Both the position numbers and the translations under genes were made by a program. This document shows positions 8,075 through 16,094 of a DNA stretch of 64,000 nt, one piece after another; positions within the stretch are counted from its first letter, which is position 1; the number at the start of each line of letters is the position of its first letter. The stretch covers positions 1-64,000 of the forward strand of contig CAVQID010000013.1 in the NCBI GenBank assembly GCA_963712485.1, given 5' to 3'. A model generated the notes under the pieces. It searched no databases, had not been told where the DNA came from, and was given only the letters and a program-made list of their open reading frames with translations. This DNA is from JALORV01 sp963712485 (GTDB lineage: Bacteria > Pseudomonadota > Gammaproteobacteria > Burkholderiales > Burkholderiaceae_F).

Positions 8075-8869
8075 TCAGGCCGCGCTCCTTCGGTCGGCAG
8101 CAGCTTCGCTGCGCAAGTCGTTGCGGTGCACGTGGAAAAACGCTTCGCCGCCGGCTTCGACGCGACTGATGGGTGTCTGAAACAGGTCCGAAAGGGCCGC
8201 CGGAGTCAGCACGTCCGCCGACGGTCCGCACAGCGTTCGGCCGTCACCCCACAACAGGAGTGCATGGCTGGCAAAGCGCACCGCCGCGTTCAGGTCGTGC
8301 AGGCTCGCGACCAGCGCGCGTTGCGGTAACGCGCAGAGCTCGCGTATCACCAGCGCCTGGTGCCGCGGATCCTGGTGCGCGGTCGGTTCGTCGAGCAGAA
8401 CCAGCGGCGTGTCCTGCGCCAGTGCCGTGGCAATCGCGACGCGCTGTCGTTCGCCACGCGACAACCGCCGCACGTCGCGCTCAGCCAGCGCACTGCAGTC
8501 GAGTCGCCGCAGCCATTCGCGTGCGATTGATTCCGCGCCCGCCTCGTCGCGGAAGATGAAGCGGGCCGTCAGCACGGTATCCAGCGCCGTGCTGGCGAAG
8601 GGATCGAGCCAGCGGTCGGTCAGCAACGCGCGGTCGCTGGCGAGCTCATCGGCACGCAGGTTACCGACCGGGCGGTCGCCGAACAGCACCTCGCCGCCAT
8701 CGACGCGGCGGGCGCCGGCAATCGCCGCGAGCAGCGTCGACTTGCCGGCACCGTTGGGACCGAGCACGGCCCAACGTTGTCCGAGTTCGATCAGCATGCT
8801 CAACGATTCGACCAGAATGCGCTGCGGCGTGCGCAATGAGACGGCCTGCAGATGCGCGAGCGAGGCCAT
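8075..8869 (-). CDS. btuD: Cobalamin ABC transporter ATP-binding protein
   Basis: 264-aa FecE/BtuD-type ATPase: Walker A GPNGAGKST (37-45), signature LSRGE (136-140, with Arg instead of the common Gly), Walker B LVLLDEP (156-162), and the switch His in SLHDLNAA. The start overlaps the btuC stop (ATGA), so the order is btuB-btuC-btuD, all behind the cobalamin riboswitch. A BtuF-like binding protein is encoded nearby on the other strand. Heme or siderophore would be the alternative substrates, but the riboswitch argues for B12. Confidence 0.88.
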   Translation of the reverse strand: MASLAHLQAVSLRTPQRILVESLSMLIELGQRWAVLGPNGAGKSTLLAAIAGARRVDGGEVLFGDRPVGNLRADELASDRALLTDRWLDPFASTALDTVLTARFIFRDEAGAESIAREWLRRLDCSALAERDVRRLSRGERQRVAIATALAQDTPLVLLDEPTAHQDPRHQALVIRELCALPQRALVASLHDLNAAVRFASHALLLWGDGRTLCGPSADVLTPAALSDLFQTPISRVEAGGEAFFHVHRNDLRSEAAADRRSAA

Positions 8870-9873
8870 CAGCGTCGTCCGAGGAACCAGAGGAAGACCG
8901 GCACGCCGATCAACGCGGTCAGCACACCGACCGGAAGCTGCAGCGGCGCGAACGCGCTGCGCGCGATCGTGTCGGCGACGACGACGAGCACGCCACCGAG
9001 CAGCATCGACGCCGGCAGTACCACCCGCTGGTCGCTGCCGACCAGCAGGCGCACCAGATGGGGAGCGACAAATCCGACAAAGCCAACCGCGCCGCCGAGC
9101 GTGACCGCGCTGGCCGTCGAGATCGCAGCGATCAACACCAGCCGGCGCCGCGTGGCGTCGACGCGCACGCCCTGCGTATAGGCCTGCAGGTCGCCCCGCA
9201 GCATCAGGTTGAGCGACCGTGCGTCGGTTCGGGCCAGGATGAAAAGTACTGCGGCCAGCGCCAGCGCAAACAGTGCCGGCGCGAAGTCCGTCGCGCCGGA
9301 AAGATCGCCGAGCAACCAGAACACCATCGTGCGCAGCCGGCCGTCGGGCGCCAGAGCCAGCATCAGACTCATCAGCGCGGCTGCGAACGAGGCCAGCATC
9401 ACGCCGGTCAGCAACACCGAGCCGGCGGCCTGCTCACCTCCCGTCATTTCGTTCGAATACAGCGCGCGACGCGCCAGCAGAAACAGCAGCGCGAGGGTGG
9501 CAAGGGCGCCGACGACCGCGGCCGCCTGCACCGCCATCGCGCCGAGCCCGGCCGCGAGCGCCATCAGTGCCGCCACGGCCGCGCCGCCCGAGATGCCGAG
9601 TACGTACGGGTCGGCCAGCGGATTGCGCAGCAGCGCCTGCAGCAGCGCGCCCGAAAGCGCCAGTGCTGCACCCACCGCAAATCCGGCAAGCGCCCGCGGC
9701 GCGCGCAGCCCGAGCACGATGTCGGCACCGGGAGCGCCGGCGCCACCGAGCACCGCAACCAGATCCGACAACGGCAGCTCGACGCTGCCGACGGCTAGCG
9801 CCGCAAGCAGGCTGAGCACCGCCGCCGATGCGAGTGCGACGAGAGCAGGCTGTGCGCCGATTCGCGTCATCAT
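8869..9873 (-). CDS. btuC: Cobalamin ABC transporter permease (FecCD family)
   Basis: Inner-membrane permease of about 334 aa with roughly ten hydrophobic segments. It shows the FecCD/BtuC landmarks LRAPRALAGFAVGAALALSGALLQ, NPLADPYVLGISGGAA and, near the C-terminus, GFVGFVAPHLVRLLVG. The frame is open far upstream, but similarity begins at MMTRIGAQP; ATG codons at 9873 and 9870 are both possible. It lies 4-7 bases after btuB and overlaps btuD. Length is normal for the family. Confidence 0.93.
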   Translation of the reverse strand: MMTRIGAQPALVALASAAVLSLLAALAVGSVELPLSDLVAVLGGAGAPGADIVLGLRAPRALAGFAVGAALALSGALLQALLRNPLADPYVLGISGGAAVAALMALAAGLGAMAVQAAAVVGALATLALLFLLARRALYSNEMTGGEQAAGSVLLTGVMLASFAAALMSLMLALAPDGRLRTMVFWLLGDLSGATDFAPALFALALAAVLFILARTDARSLNLMLRGDLQAYTQGVRVDATRRRLVLIAAISTASAVTLGGAVGFVGFVAPHLVRLLVGSDQRVVLPASMLLGGVLVVVADTIARSAFAPLQLPVGVLTALIGVPVFLWFLGRR

Positions 9874-9877
9874 CGAT

Positions 9878-11764
9878 TCAGAAGCGCAGGTCGACGCCGA
9901 AGATCGCGGTACGCGGCACCACGTTGTAGCCGCTGACCGTCTCGTAGTCGGCATCGAACAGATTCTCGATGCGTCCGCGCAGCGTGATCCACGGCGCCGC
10001 CTTCCAGGCGGCGACGAGCCGTGCCAGCGTGTAGCTCGCGAGCTGCACGCGCTCGAACGTATTGATGTCAAGGTCATCGCGCGGACCGACCACCGACACC
10101 TCGAACCCGGCACTCCAGGCGCCCGGTTCCACGTTGACGGAGGCGTTGAGTACCCAGGACGCGCGACGCAGCAGGCGTTCGCCGGTTTCGTCATTGATGG
10201 CACGCAGTACCGTTCCGTTGGCAGCGACCAGCCACGGCCCGCTGCGCCAGCTGCCTCCGAGCTCAAATCCGGTGACGCGCGCCTCGTCGATATTCTGGGC
10301 CCGTGAGCTCGCCGGATCGTAGACGATGAGGTCGCGCGTATCGGTGCGATAAAGCGCGGCTCGCAGCGTTGCCGCCGGACCGACATGCTGCAGTCCAAGC
10401 TCGCCACTCACCGCGCGCTCGGGTTCCAGGTCCGGGTTGCCAAATGATGGAAAGTAAAGATCGTTGAAACTCGGCGCCCGAAACGCATTGGAAGCCTGCG
10501 CGGTGGCGCGCCAGGAGCCGGCGAACTTGTATCCGCAGGCTACAAGCCCGGTGGTTGCGCCGCCGGTGTCCGAATAGCTGTCCTGTCGCACGTTGAGCTG
10601 AAACTGATGCGGCCCCGCATCTCCGATGACCCCCGCCCACGCACTGCCGACGGCCCGCGTGTAGCGCTGCAGCTGGCCGCTGAAGTTCGGGTCGTACGAG
10701 GTCGATTCGCCCTCCTGCTTCAGATACTCGGCACCCGCCTGGGCCTTGAGCGTCTTTGACAGATCGACATCGTTGGTCCAGGTGAGCGCGCGGTTGCCGG
10801 AATTGAACTCGCCGTTGTTGAACGAAGCCGGATCGCTGACGACGTTCATGCTGCGATCGCTGCTCGCGCCCACCGCAATCTGCGTTGCCCATCGTTCCGT
10901 GACGCGGGTGCGGGCCAGCCCATTGACCGCGGCCAGCTGCGACTTCTCGAGGTGAGTCGCGACGTGCCCGTCGGCGGTGCTGTCGAAATCGGTGCGGTTG
11001 CGGTTGAGCCAGCCGTTGACGGCGACCAGAGTTTCCCCTGCGCGGTAGGTGGCGCCGAGCGATGCGCTCAGATAGTCGTTGCCGTCGATGTCGGCATTGA
11101 CGCCCGGCGCAAACACATTCGGGACGACGCGTGCCGGATCGATGGTGGAAAATGCCGCTGTCGTGCCGCCGCCGACCGCGCCGCCGAGCCGGACCGGTCC
11201 GGCGTCAGCCCCTGCGCTGATGCGCCCATCGAGCGTCCGCCCTTGGCCCCCTTCGGCACTGATCGTCACGCCGGACTCCGCTCCGCGGCGAGTGAAGATC
11301 TGCACGACCCCGCCGACTGCGGATGATCCATAAAGGCTGGACAGATTGCCGCGTACGATTTCGATGCGGTCGATGGTGTCGAGCGCGATTCCGCCGACCG
11401 CCGCGGCACCGCTGGTGCCGGCGTTCAGCCGGACGCCGTCGACCAGCACCAGCAACTGCGATGAGCTTGCGCCGCGGACAAACAGCGAGGCTGCGGACCC
11501 ACGTCCTCCGGACTGCGCGAACTGCACCCCGGTTTCGCGACTCAACATCGAAACGATGTCGACGGCCTGCCACCGCTCGATGTCTTCACGCGTGATGACG
11601 GCCGTGGCCGGCAGGGCATCGTCGATCGACTGCGACTGGCGCGCCGGCGTGATGACCGTCGGTGGCAGCGCCGTGGTTGTCTGTGCGCCGAGCGGTCCGG
11701 AGAGAAAGCCGAGCAAGCCCGCCGCGAGTGGCACGCCGCGTGCGCGTACAACGGTCGTGAGCAT
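9878..11764 (-). CDS. btuB: TonB-dependent outer-membrane cobalamin receptor
   Basis: 628-aa outer-membrane receptor. It has a signal peptide (about residues 1-26), a TonB-box-like segment (TVITPAR), and a plug domain with QSGGRGSAASLFVRG and LVLVDGVRLN. A beta barrel follows, including YGSSAVGGVVQIFTRRG and PERAVSGELG, and it ends ...TAIFGVDLRF with the C-terminal Phe typical of Omp proteins. The start MLTTVVRARG follows GGGAG at 6 bases. The longer open frame upstream is the riboswitch region and not protein. It leads btuB-C-D. Confidence 0.94.
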   Translation of the reverse strand: MLTTVVRARGVPLAAGLLGFLSGPLGAQTTTALPPTVITPARQSQSIDDALPATAVITREDIERWQAVDIVSMLSRETGVQFAQSGGRGSAASLFVRGASSSQLLVLVDGVRLNAGTSGAAAVGGIALDTIDRIEIVRGNLSSLYGSSAVGGVVQIFTRRGAESGVTISAEGGQGRTLDGRISAGADAGPVRLGGAVGGGTTAAFSTIDPARVVPNVFAPGVNADIDGNDYLSASLGATYRAGETLVAVNGWLNRNRTDFDSTADGHVATHLEKSQLAAVNGLARTRVTERWATQIAVGASSDRSMNVVSDPASFNNGEFNSGNRALTWTNDVDLSKTLKAQAGAEYLKQEGESTSYDPNFSGQLQRYTRAVGSAWAGVIGDAGPHQFQLNVRQDSYSDTGGATTGLVACGYKFAGSWRATAQASNAFRAPSFNDLYFPSFGNPDLEPERAVSGELGLQHVGPAATLRAALYRTDTRDLIVYDPASSRAQNIDEARVTGFELGGSWRSGPWLVAANGTVLRAINDETGERLLRRASWVLNASVNVEPGAWSAGFEVSVVGPRDDLDINTFERVQLASYTLARLVAAWKAAPWITLRGRIENLFDADYETVSGYNVVPRTAIFGVDLRF

Positions 11765-11778
11765 TGTGGCTCCCGTGC

Positions 11779-11795
11779 GCCGGCCCTCCGCCGGC
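11779..11795 (-). promoter_or_regulatory. Hairpin in the btuB expression platform with GGAGG in its loop
   Basis: On the minus strand GCCGGC-GGAGG-GCCGGC can fold with a five-base loop, 15 bases before the btuB ATG and just before its likely ribosome site (GGGAG at 11774-11770). It may be part of the switch that hides or exposes translation signals when cobalamin binds. Confidence 0.4.
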
Positions 11796-11879
11796 AATGG
11801 TTCACACGTGAACGGCGCGGGAGTGGGGCTGAGCTGGAACGGCGCAAAGGCGTCCGGCTGGCCGACACCCCGCGGCTCG

Positions 11880-12056
11880 TCCTCCTGCCGGTGGCCGGTC
11901 TCCGGGCTGCAGGTTGAGCTTCGCGCCTTCCCGCGTCCAATGACGCAGTGGCCTATGCGAAGCGTGCGCAATGCGCGCCTGCTTACCGTTGCGGGGGCAG
12001 CACAGGTTGGGTGCGTGCAGCGCACCTCCTGTTTCCCGTTTCACCGAAGGATCTTG
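11880..12056 (-). ncRNA. Cobalamin riboswitch upstream of btuB
   Basis: On the minus strand the order of conserved cobalamin-aptamer elements is clear. First comes GGTGAAACGGGAAACAGGAGG near 12048, then GCTGCCCCCGCAACGGTAAG (about 12002-11983), then the B12 box GCCACTG (11952-11946), GGGAAGG (about 11936-11930) and AGCCCGGAGACC (11908-11897). The aptamer ends about 115 bases before the btuB start codon. It should lower btuB-btuC-btuD expression when adenosylcobalamin is abundant. Exact ends are approximate. Confidence 0.95.
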
Positions 12057-12147
12057 CGAACTTCGGCACCATCAGCACGAGCAGTCTAGCCCAGGAAAGC
12101 CGGCATGCACCGGCACAGTCCCGCCGATCGGCGGCGAGGTGCAGTGC

Positions 12148-12153
12148 TACGAT
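12148..12153 (+). promoter_or_regulatory. -10 box placed 6 bases before an ATG
   Basis: TACGAT, then six bases, then the ATG at 12160. Transcription would begin at or within a base or two of the start codon, implying a leaderless mRNA for the zapB-like gene and zapA. No clear -35 is visible. Confidence 0.35.
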
Positions 12154-12159
12154 ATTTCG

Positions 12160-12384
12160 ATGCTAGACGACCTCGAATTGCTTGCCACCAAAGTGGGCGA
12201 CCTCGCGAGCCTCGTGCAGTCGTTGCGGACCGAGAACCAGCAGATACGGGCGCAGCTGGCGACCGCGACTGGCGAGCTCGAGTCGATGCGCAGCCGCGTC
12301 GACGAGGCGAGCCGCCGGCTCGATCTGTTGATGGAACGGCTGCCCGCGCCAGCCAACCCCGCGAAGGTTCCATGGAACACCTGA
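12160..12384 (+). CDS. Small coiled-coil protein upstream of zapA (TIGR02449/ZapB-like)
   Basis: 74-aa, highly charged coiled-coil protein: LELLATKVGDLASLVQSLRTEN with regular Leu/Ile spacing through about residue 65, ending in a Pro/Ala tail. Genes of this type sit directly upstream of zapA in many beta- and gammaproteobacteria and are presumed to act with the division ring; that role is inferred from position. The start is the ATG 6 bases after a TACGAT box. No Shine-Dalgarno is present. The 3' end overlaps zapA by 13 bases. Confidence 0.75.
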   Translation: MLDDLELLATKVGDLASLVQSLRTENQQIRAQLATATGELESMRSRVDEASRRLDLLMERLPAPANPAKVPWNT

Positions 12385-12671
12385 CGGTCAACATCCTCGA
12401 GCGCGAATATCGCCTCGCCTGCACTCCCGAAGAGAAGGAGGCGCTGCTGAAATGTGCCGCCTATGTGGACGGCAAGATGCAGACGATCCGTTCTGCCGGG
12501 AAAGTCATGGGCGCAGACCGGATCGCCGTGATGGCCGCGTTGCAGATCGCTCACGAGCTTTTCTCCGCGCGCAGCGCTGACGGTCTGGATCTGGGCGAAC
12601 TGCGTCACCGCGTCCGCGACATGCTGCAGAAGTGCGATGACGCACTACTGCCGCAGGAAAAGCTGTTCTAG
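12372..12671 (+). CDS. zapA: Cell division protein ZapA
   Basis: 99-aa FtsZ-ring stabiliser. It has the N-terminal beta-hairpin domain (LTVNILEREYRLACTPEEKEALLKCA) and then a helical dimerisation region with GADRIAVMAALQIAHEL. The ATG at 12372 lies inside the end of the preceding coiled-coil gene, in another frame, so translation is probably coupled. 6S RNA follows directly, the classical zapA-ssrS order. Confidence 0.92.
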   Translation: MEHLTVNILEREYRLACTPEEKEALLKCAAYVDGKMQTIRSAGKVMGADRIAVMAALQIAHELFSARSADGLDLGELRHRVRDMLQKCDDALLPQEKLF

Positions 12672-12708
12672 AGGCTCTACCCTGCACAACGCCGACGGGC
12701 GGCGGAGC

Positions 12709-12714
12709 TACAAT
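12709..12714 (+). promoter_or_regulatory. Likely -10 box for the 6S RNA precursor
   Basis: TACAAT between zapA and the 6S RNA body. A start about 7 bases later would give a precursor with roughly 40 extra 5' bases. The -35 region is weak (CCTGCA or CAACGC). Confidence 0.35.
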
Positions 12715-12762
12715 GCAATTGAGTGCTTTCGTGCGCGAAACCGGCGCGAAGGCTGAAAAGGT

Positions 12763-12938
12763 TTCCCTGCGGTGCTCGCGCAAAGGCCGTTAGTTCCTTG
12801 AACCGATGCGCTATGCGCAAGGTTGCTGGACTCGCGTCGTGGTGCGATCGGCACGCGTCTGCTGAACCTAAGCGGCGTGGACAGCGACCACCCTGAACCC
12901 TTGGTTCAGGACATCCGGCCGGGCGGCACAGGCGGGGA
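12763..12938 (+). ncRNA. ssrS: 6S RNA
   Basis: Regulatory RNA that mimics an open promoter and binds sigma-70 RNA polymerase. Seen here: 5' arm CCCTGCGGTGCTCGCG, then CCTTGAACCGATGCG. Later comes the hallmark 3' segment with CACCCTGAACC, CCTTGGTTCAGG and ACATCCGGCCGGGCGGCA, closely resembling the conserved 3' part of E. coli and betaproteobacterial 6S RNA. It lies directly after zapA, its standard location. The usual downstream gene for 5-formyltetrahydrofolate cyclo-ligase is absent here. Ends are approximate. Confidence 0.85.
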
Positions 12939-13138
12939 TCATTCTTGGCCCAGGCGGCAAGCGCGCGCGGACAAGCGCGCAACCGCCCGTCGCTCGGCGT
13001 GCGAGCGCCATTGAGAACCACCGCCCACACTGAGAGTCGGTCTCGTTCCTTGCCGCGCAGTGGCACGATGACGGCCCCAATGATCCGGGCGCTCGCGCCG
13101 CCGCGCGCCGATTCCTGCCCCCTTTGCTTCCCCGCTCG

Positions 13139-13609
13139 ATGAACTACTGGTTGATGAAGTCGGAGCCCGACGAGTGCTCGATCGACGATGCGCTCTCGGC
13201 AAAAGGGCAAACCGTGCCCTGGACCGGAGTACGCAATTACCAGGCACGCAACTTCATGCGCGACGGGATGCGGGTCGGCGACGGCGTGCTCTTTTATCAC
13301 TCGAGCTGTGCAGAACCCGGAGTTGCCGGACTGGCGGAAGTAGCCAGCACGGTGTATCCGGATCCGACCCAGTTCGATCGCAAGAGTCCCTACTTCGACG
13401 CGGCTTCGAACCGCGACGCACCGCGCTGGCTGCTCGTCGATATCCGCGCCCGCAAGAAGACCCGCCTCATTCCGCTCGCGGAACTGCGCGCCCATCCGGA
13501 GCTCGCCGACATGGTCGTGCTGCAGCGTGGCAACCGGTTGTCGATCACTCCGATGACCGCACGGCAATGGGACTTCATCACGCGGACGATGCTCAAGAAG
13601 CCTCGCTGA
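13139..13609 (+). CDS. EVE domain-containing protein
   Basis: 156-aa protein of the EVE (thymocyte nuclear protein 1) family, PUA-like folds thought to bind modified nucleic-acid bases. Characteristic N-terminus MNYWLMKSEPDECSIDD, then PWTGVRNYQARNFMRD, GVLFYHSSC and PDPTQFDRKSPYFD. Length is typical. In betaproteobacteria this gene commonly follows the zapA/6S RNA locus. It ends overlapping the next gene by one base (TGATG), so the two are likely co-transcribed. Confidence 0.9.
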   Translation: MNYWLMKSEPDECSIDDALSAKGQTVPWTGVRNYQARNFMRDGMRVGDGVLFYHSSCAEPGVAGLAEVASTVYPDPTQFDRKSPYFDAASNRDAPRWLLVDIRARKKTRLIPLAELRAHPELADMVVLQRGNRLSITPMTARQWDFITRTMLKKPR

Positions 13610-14418
13610 TGGATCCCCTGTTCATCGTCGCGCTGTTGCTGCTTGGCGCCGCTACCGGCTTTATGGCCGGCCTGCTCGGCATCGGCGGCGGCATGCTGAT
13701 GGTGCCGTTCCTGACGCTGCTTTTCACCTGGCAACAGTTTCCGCTCGAACACATCGTGCACATGGCGATCGCGACTTCGCTTGCGACGATCCTGTTCACG
13801 TCCGTGTCATCGGTGCGCGCGCACCACCAGCGTGGTGCGGTCCTGTGGCCCGTGGTCTGGCTGCTGGCCCCCGGCATCTTGCTGGGTTCGCTGATCGGCG
13901 CACAGATTGCGGGGCGGCTGCCGACATTCTGGCTGTCGGTCGTATTCGCCACGTTCGTCGGCTTTTCCGCGGTACAGATGCTGCTCGATCGCAAGCCGAA
14001 GCCCTCGCGACAACTGCCGAAAGGATTCGGCATGTTCAGTGTCGGTGGCGCAATCGGCTTCATCTCCAGCCTGGTCGGCGCCGGCGGCGGCTTCATTTCC
14101 GTGCCCTTCATGGTGTGGAGCAACGTGAAGATCCACAATGCGGTGGCAACTTCCGCCGCGCTCGGCTTCCCGATCGCCGCGGCCGGCACGATCGGTTATG
14201 TCCTTGCCGGGATGGGCGAGGATGGGTTGCCGCAGGGGACCGCGGGCTTTGTGTACCTGCCTGCGCTCGTCGCAATTGCCGCCGGGAGCGTCCTCACCGC
14301 ACCGCTGGGTGCCCGCGTCGCCCATGCGCTCGACATCCGGCCGCTGAAGCGCGTCTTCGCGATACTGCTCTTCCTGCTGGCGGCCTACATGGCCTACAAA
14401 GGTGTCAAGGCGTACTAG
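13609..14418 (+). CDS. TSUP-family transporter (TauE/SafE)
   Basis: 269-aa inner-membrane protein with about eight hydrophobic segments. It has the two half-repeats typical of the sulfite exporter TauE/SafE family: AGLLGIGGGMLMVPFL near residue 24 and SLVGAGGGFISVPFM near residue 155. Members export small organosulfonates or sulfite; the substrate here cannot be told. The ATG overlaps the EVE gene stop. An open frame extends upstream but only through the EVE gene. Confidence 0.9.
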   Translation: MDPLFIVALLLLGAATGFMAGLLGIGGGMLMVPFLTLLFTWQQFPLEHIVHMAIATSLATILFTSVSSVRAHHQRGAVLWPVVWLLAPGILLGSLIGAQIAGRLPTFWLSVVFATFVGFSAVQMLLDRKPKPSRQLPKGFGMFSVGGAIGFISSLVGAGGGFISVPFMVWSNVKIHNAVATSAALGFPIAAAGTIGYVLAGMGEDGLPQGTAGFVYLPALVAIAAGSVLTAPLGARVAHALDIRPLKRVFAILLFLLAAYMAYKGVKAY

Positions 14419-14488
14419 CCGGATGACCGCTTTCGCGCGCACCCGCCGCGCCGCATAATGGCGCGACAACAGACGCGGCGGGGCTCCC

Positions 14489-15130
14489 ATGACGGCAAGC
14501 GAGCAGGCGATCAGCGAAATCGGCGACCCGATGGTGCGCGAACTGGCGACGCGCGGCCAGATACGCACTTTTCCCAAGAACGCGGTCATCATCAACGAAG
14601 GCGACCGCGGCGACAGCCTCTACGTGATCCTCTCCGGCAAGGTCAAGGTTTACGTGTCCGATGACGACGGCCGCGAAATGATCCTCGACACTTACAGCGC
14701 CGGTGACTACGTCGGCGAAATGGCGCTGGACGGCCGACCGCGCTCGGCCTCGGTGATGACGCTCGAGCCGACCACGTGTTCCGTGGTCACGCGTGACGAA
14801 CTGCGCAGCGCGATCGCCAAGAATCCCGACATCGCGATGGCGCTGATTGCGACACTGATCGACCGCGCCCGCATCGCCACCGACAATGTCAAGAACCTGG
14901 CGTTAATGGACGTCTACGGGCGCGTGGCGCGCTTGCTGTTGTCGCTGGCGAAGGAAGAGGGCGGCAAGCTGGTGGTGCCGGAACGCATGACGCAGCAGGA
15001 CATCGCCGACCGGGTCGGGGCCTCGCGCGACATGATCAGCCGCATCTTTAAAGACCTGACGATCGGCGGCTACGTCACGATTGAAAACCGCACGATCACG
15101 ATTCACCGTAAGCCGCCGGCGCGCTGGTAG
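14489..15130 (+). CDS. Crp/Fnr-family transcriptional regulator
   Basis: 213-aa regulator. It has an N-terminal cyclic-nucleotide-binding fold (FPKNAVIINEGDRGDSLYVILSGKVKVY, about 28-56, and GEMALDGRPRSASV), a dimer helix, and a C-terminal winged helix with MTQQDIADRVGASRDMISRIFKDL (about 170-193). The phosphate-binding cassette GEMALDGRPRSAS resembles cAMP-binding CRP proteins. No N-terminal cysteine cluster, so it is not an FNR-type oxygen sensor. Targets unknown. A CATAAT box at 14453 could be its promoter. Confidence 0.88.
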   Translation: MTASEQAISEIGDPMVRELATRGQIRTFPKNAVIINEGDRGDSLYVILSGKVKVYVSDDDGREMILDTYSAGDYVGEMALDGRPRSASVMTLEPTTCSVVTRDELRSAIAKNPDIAMALIATLIDRARIATDNVKNLALMDVYGRVARLLLSLAKEEGGKLVVPERMTQQDIADRVGASRDMISRIFKDLTIGGYVTIENRTITIHRKPPARW

Positions 15131-15533
15131 CCGCGCGCCGGCGCCCTGCCGCTGCGCCCCCGCCGCCAGGACATCGTCACAGACTCCGCAGGCCGTTTCT
15201 CTCGGCACCCGCCGCATTGCAGCGCAGCTTGTCGAATTTTCGTGGTCCGGTGGTCGCAAAAGACGGCTGCCCCGCGGCGCCCGGTCTCCTACATTGCACC
15301 CATGCGCCGCGCCTCTACGCGGCGGGAACGATGCCCAGGGAGACGACCATGCCATCGATCAAGGCCCGCGCCACTGCCGCCCTTTTCCTCTGCCCTGCAG
15401 CAACCAGACTGGCCGCACCCCTCGGCCGTCCGTCCGCCGGCACGATCACACGACTCGGCGCCTCGCTGCACTGACGGGCCGCCGCTGCACGCCACCGCCT
15501 GCAGCGACATTCCACCTCTTGAGGAGAAACGAG
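15131..15533 (+). other. 403-bp region without a recognised gene
   Basis: Between the Crp/Fnr gene and the grpB-like gene. The only suggestive item is a 41-codon ORF at 15349-15474 with GGAGA ahead of its ATG and a signal-peptide-like start (MPSIKARATAALFLC). It ends soon after and may be the remnant of a secreted protein. No terminator with a clear U-run is visible. Confidence 0.4.
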
Positions 15534-16094
15534 ATGAACGACCCGATCACGGTCGTCCCCTACGACGCCGCCTGGCCGGCCCGTTTCAGAATCGAATCCC
15601 AGCTGATCCACATTGCATTGAATGACCTGCAGCCCCGAATCGAACACATCGGCAGCACGTCGGTGGCGGGCCTGGCGGCCAAGCCGATCATCGACATGCT
15701 GGTCGGCGTTCGGTCGCTGGCCGAATTCGAGCAGCATTGCGAGCGGCTGACGATATACGGCTACGAATACATCCCGGAGTACGAGCAGGTCCTGCCCGAT
15801 CGGCGCTTCTTCAAGCGCGTCGTGCGCGGCGTGCGCACGCATCATGTGCACGTCGTCGAAGTCAACGGCCTGTACTGGAAGCGCTACCTGAAGTTTCGCG
15901 ACCACTTGCGCGCCGACAGCTGGCTCGCGGCCCGCTACGCCGAGCTGAAGCGCGGTCTCGCCGCGCGTTTCCGGTTCGATCGAGACGCGTACACCAATGG
16001 CAAGACCGGTTTTGTCGAAGCCGTGCTTGCACTGCCGAGCCGCGGCCCGCAACCCGGCTTCGGCTTCAGGCCGCAGATCGCGCTGGCGGCGTGA
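15534..16094 (+). CDS. GrpB family protein (predicted nucleotidyltransferase fold)
   Basis: 186-aa GrpB/DUF4269-type protein. Family features: VVPYDAAWPARFRIE near the start, EHIGSTSVAGLAAKPIIDMLVGV (the GSTS...D pattern of minimal nucleotidyltransferases, about 40-62), and YLKFRDHLRADSWLAARYAELKRGLA. The biological role of the family is not established. The ATG has GAGGAG 8 bases upstream. The last 29 bases overlap the convergent matB-like gene. Confidence 0.86.
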   Translation: MNDPITVVPYDAAWPARFRIESQLIHIALNDLQPRIEHIGSTSVAGLAAKPIIDMLVGVRSLAEFEQHCERLTIYGYEYIPEYEQVLPDRRFFKRVVRGVRTHHVHVVEVNGLYWKRYLKFRDHLRADSWLAARYAELKRGLAARFRFDRDAYTNGKTGFVEAVLALPSRGPQPGFGFRPQIALAA

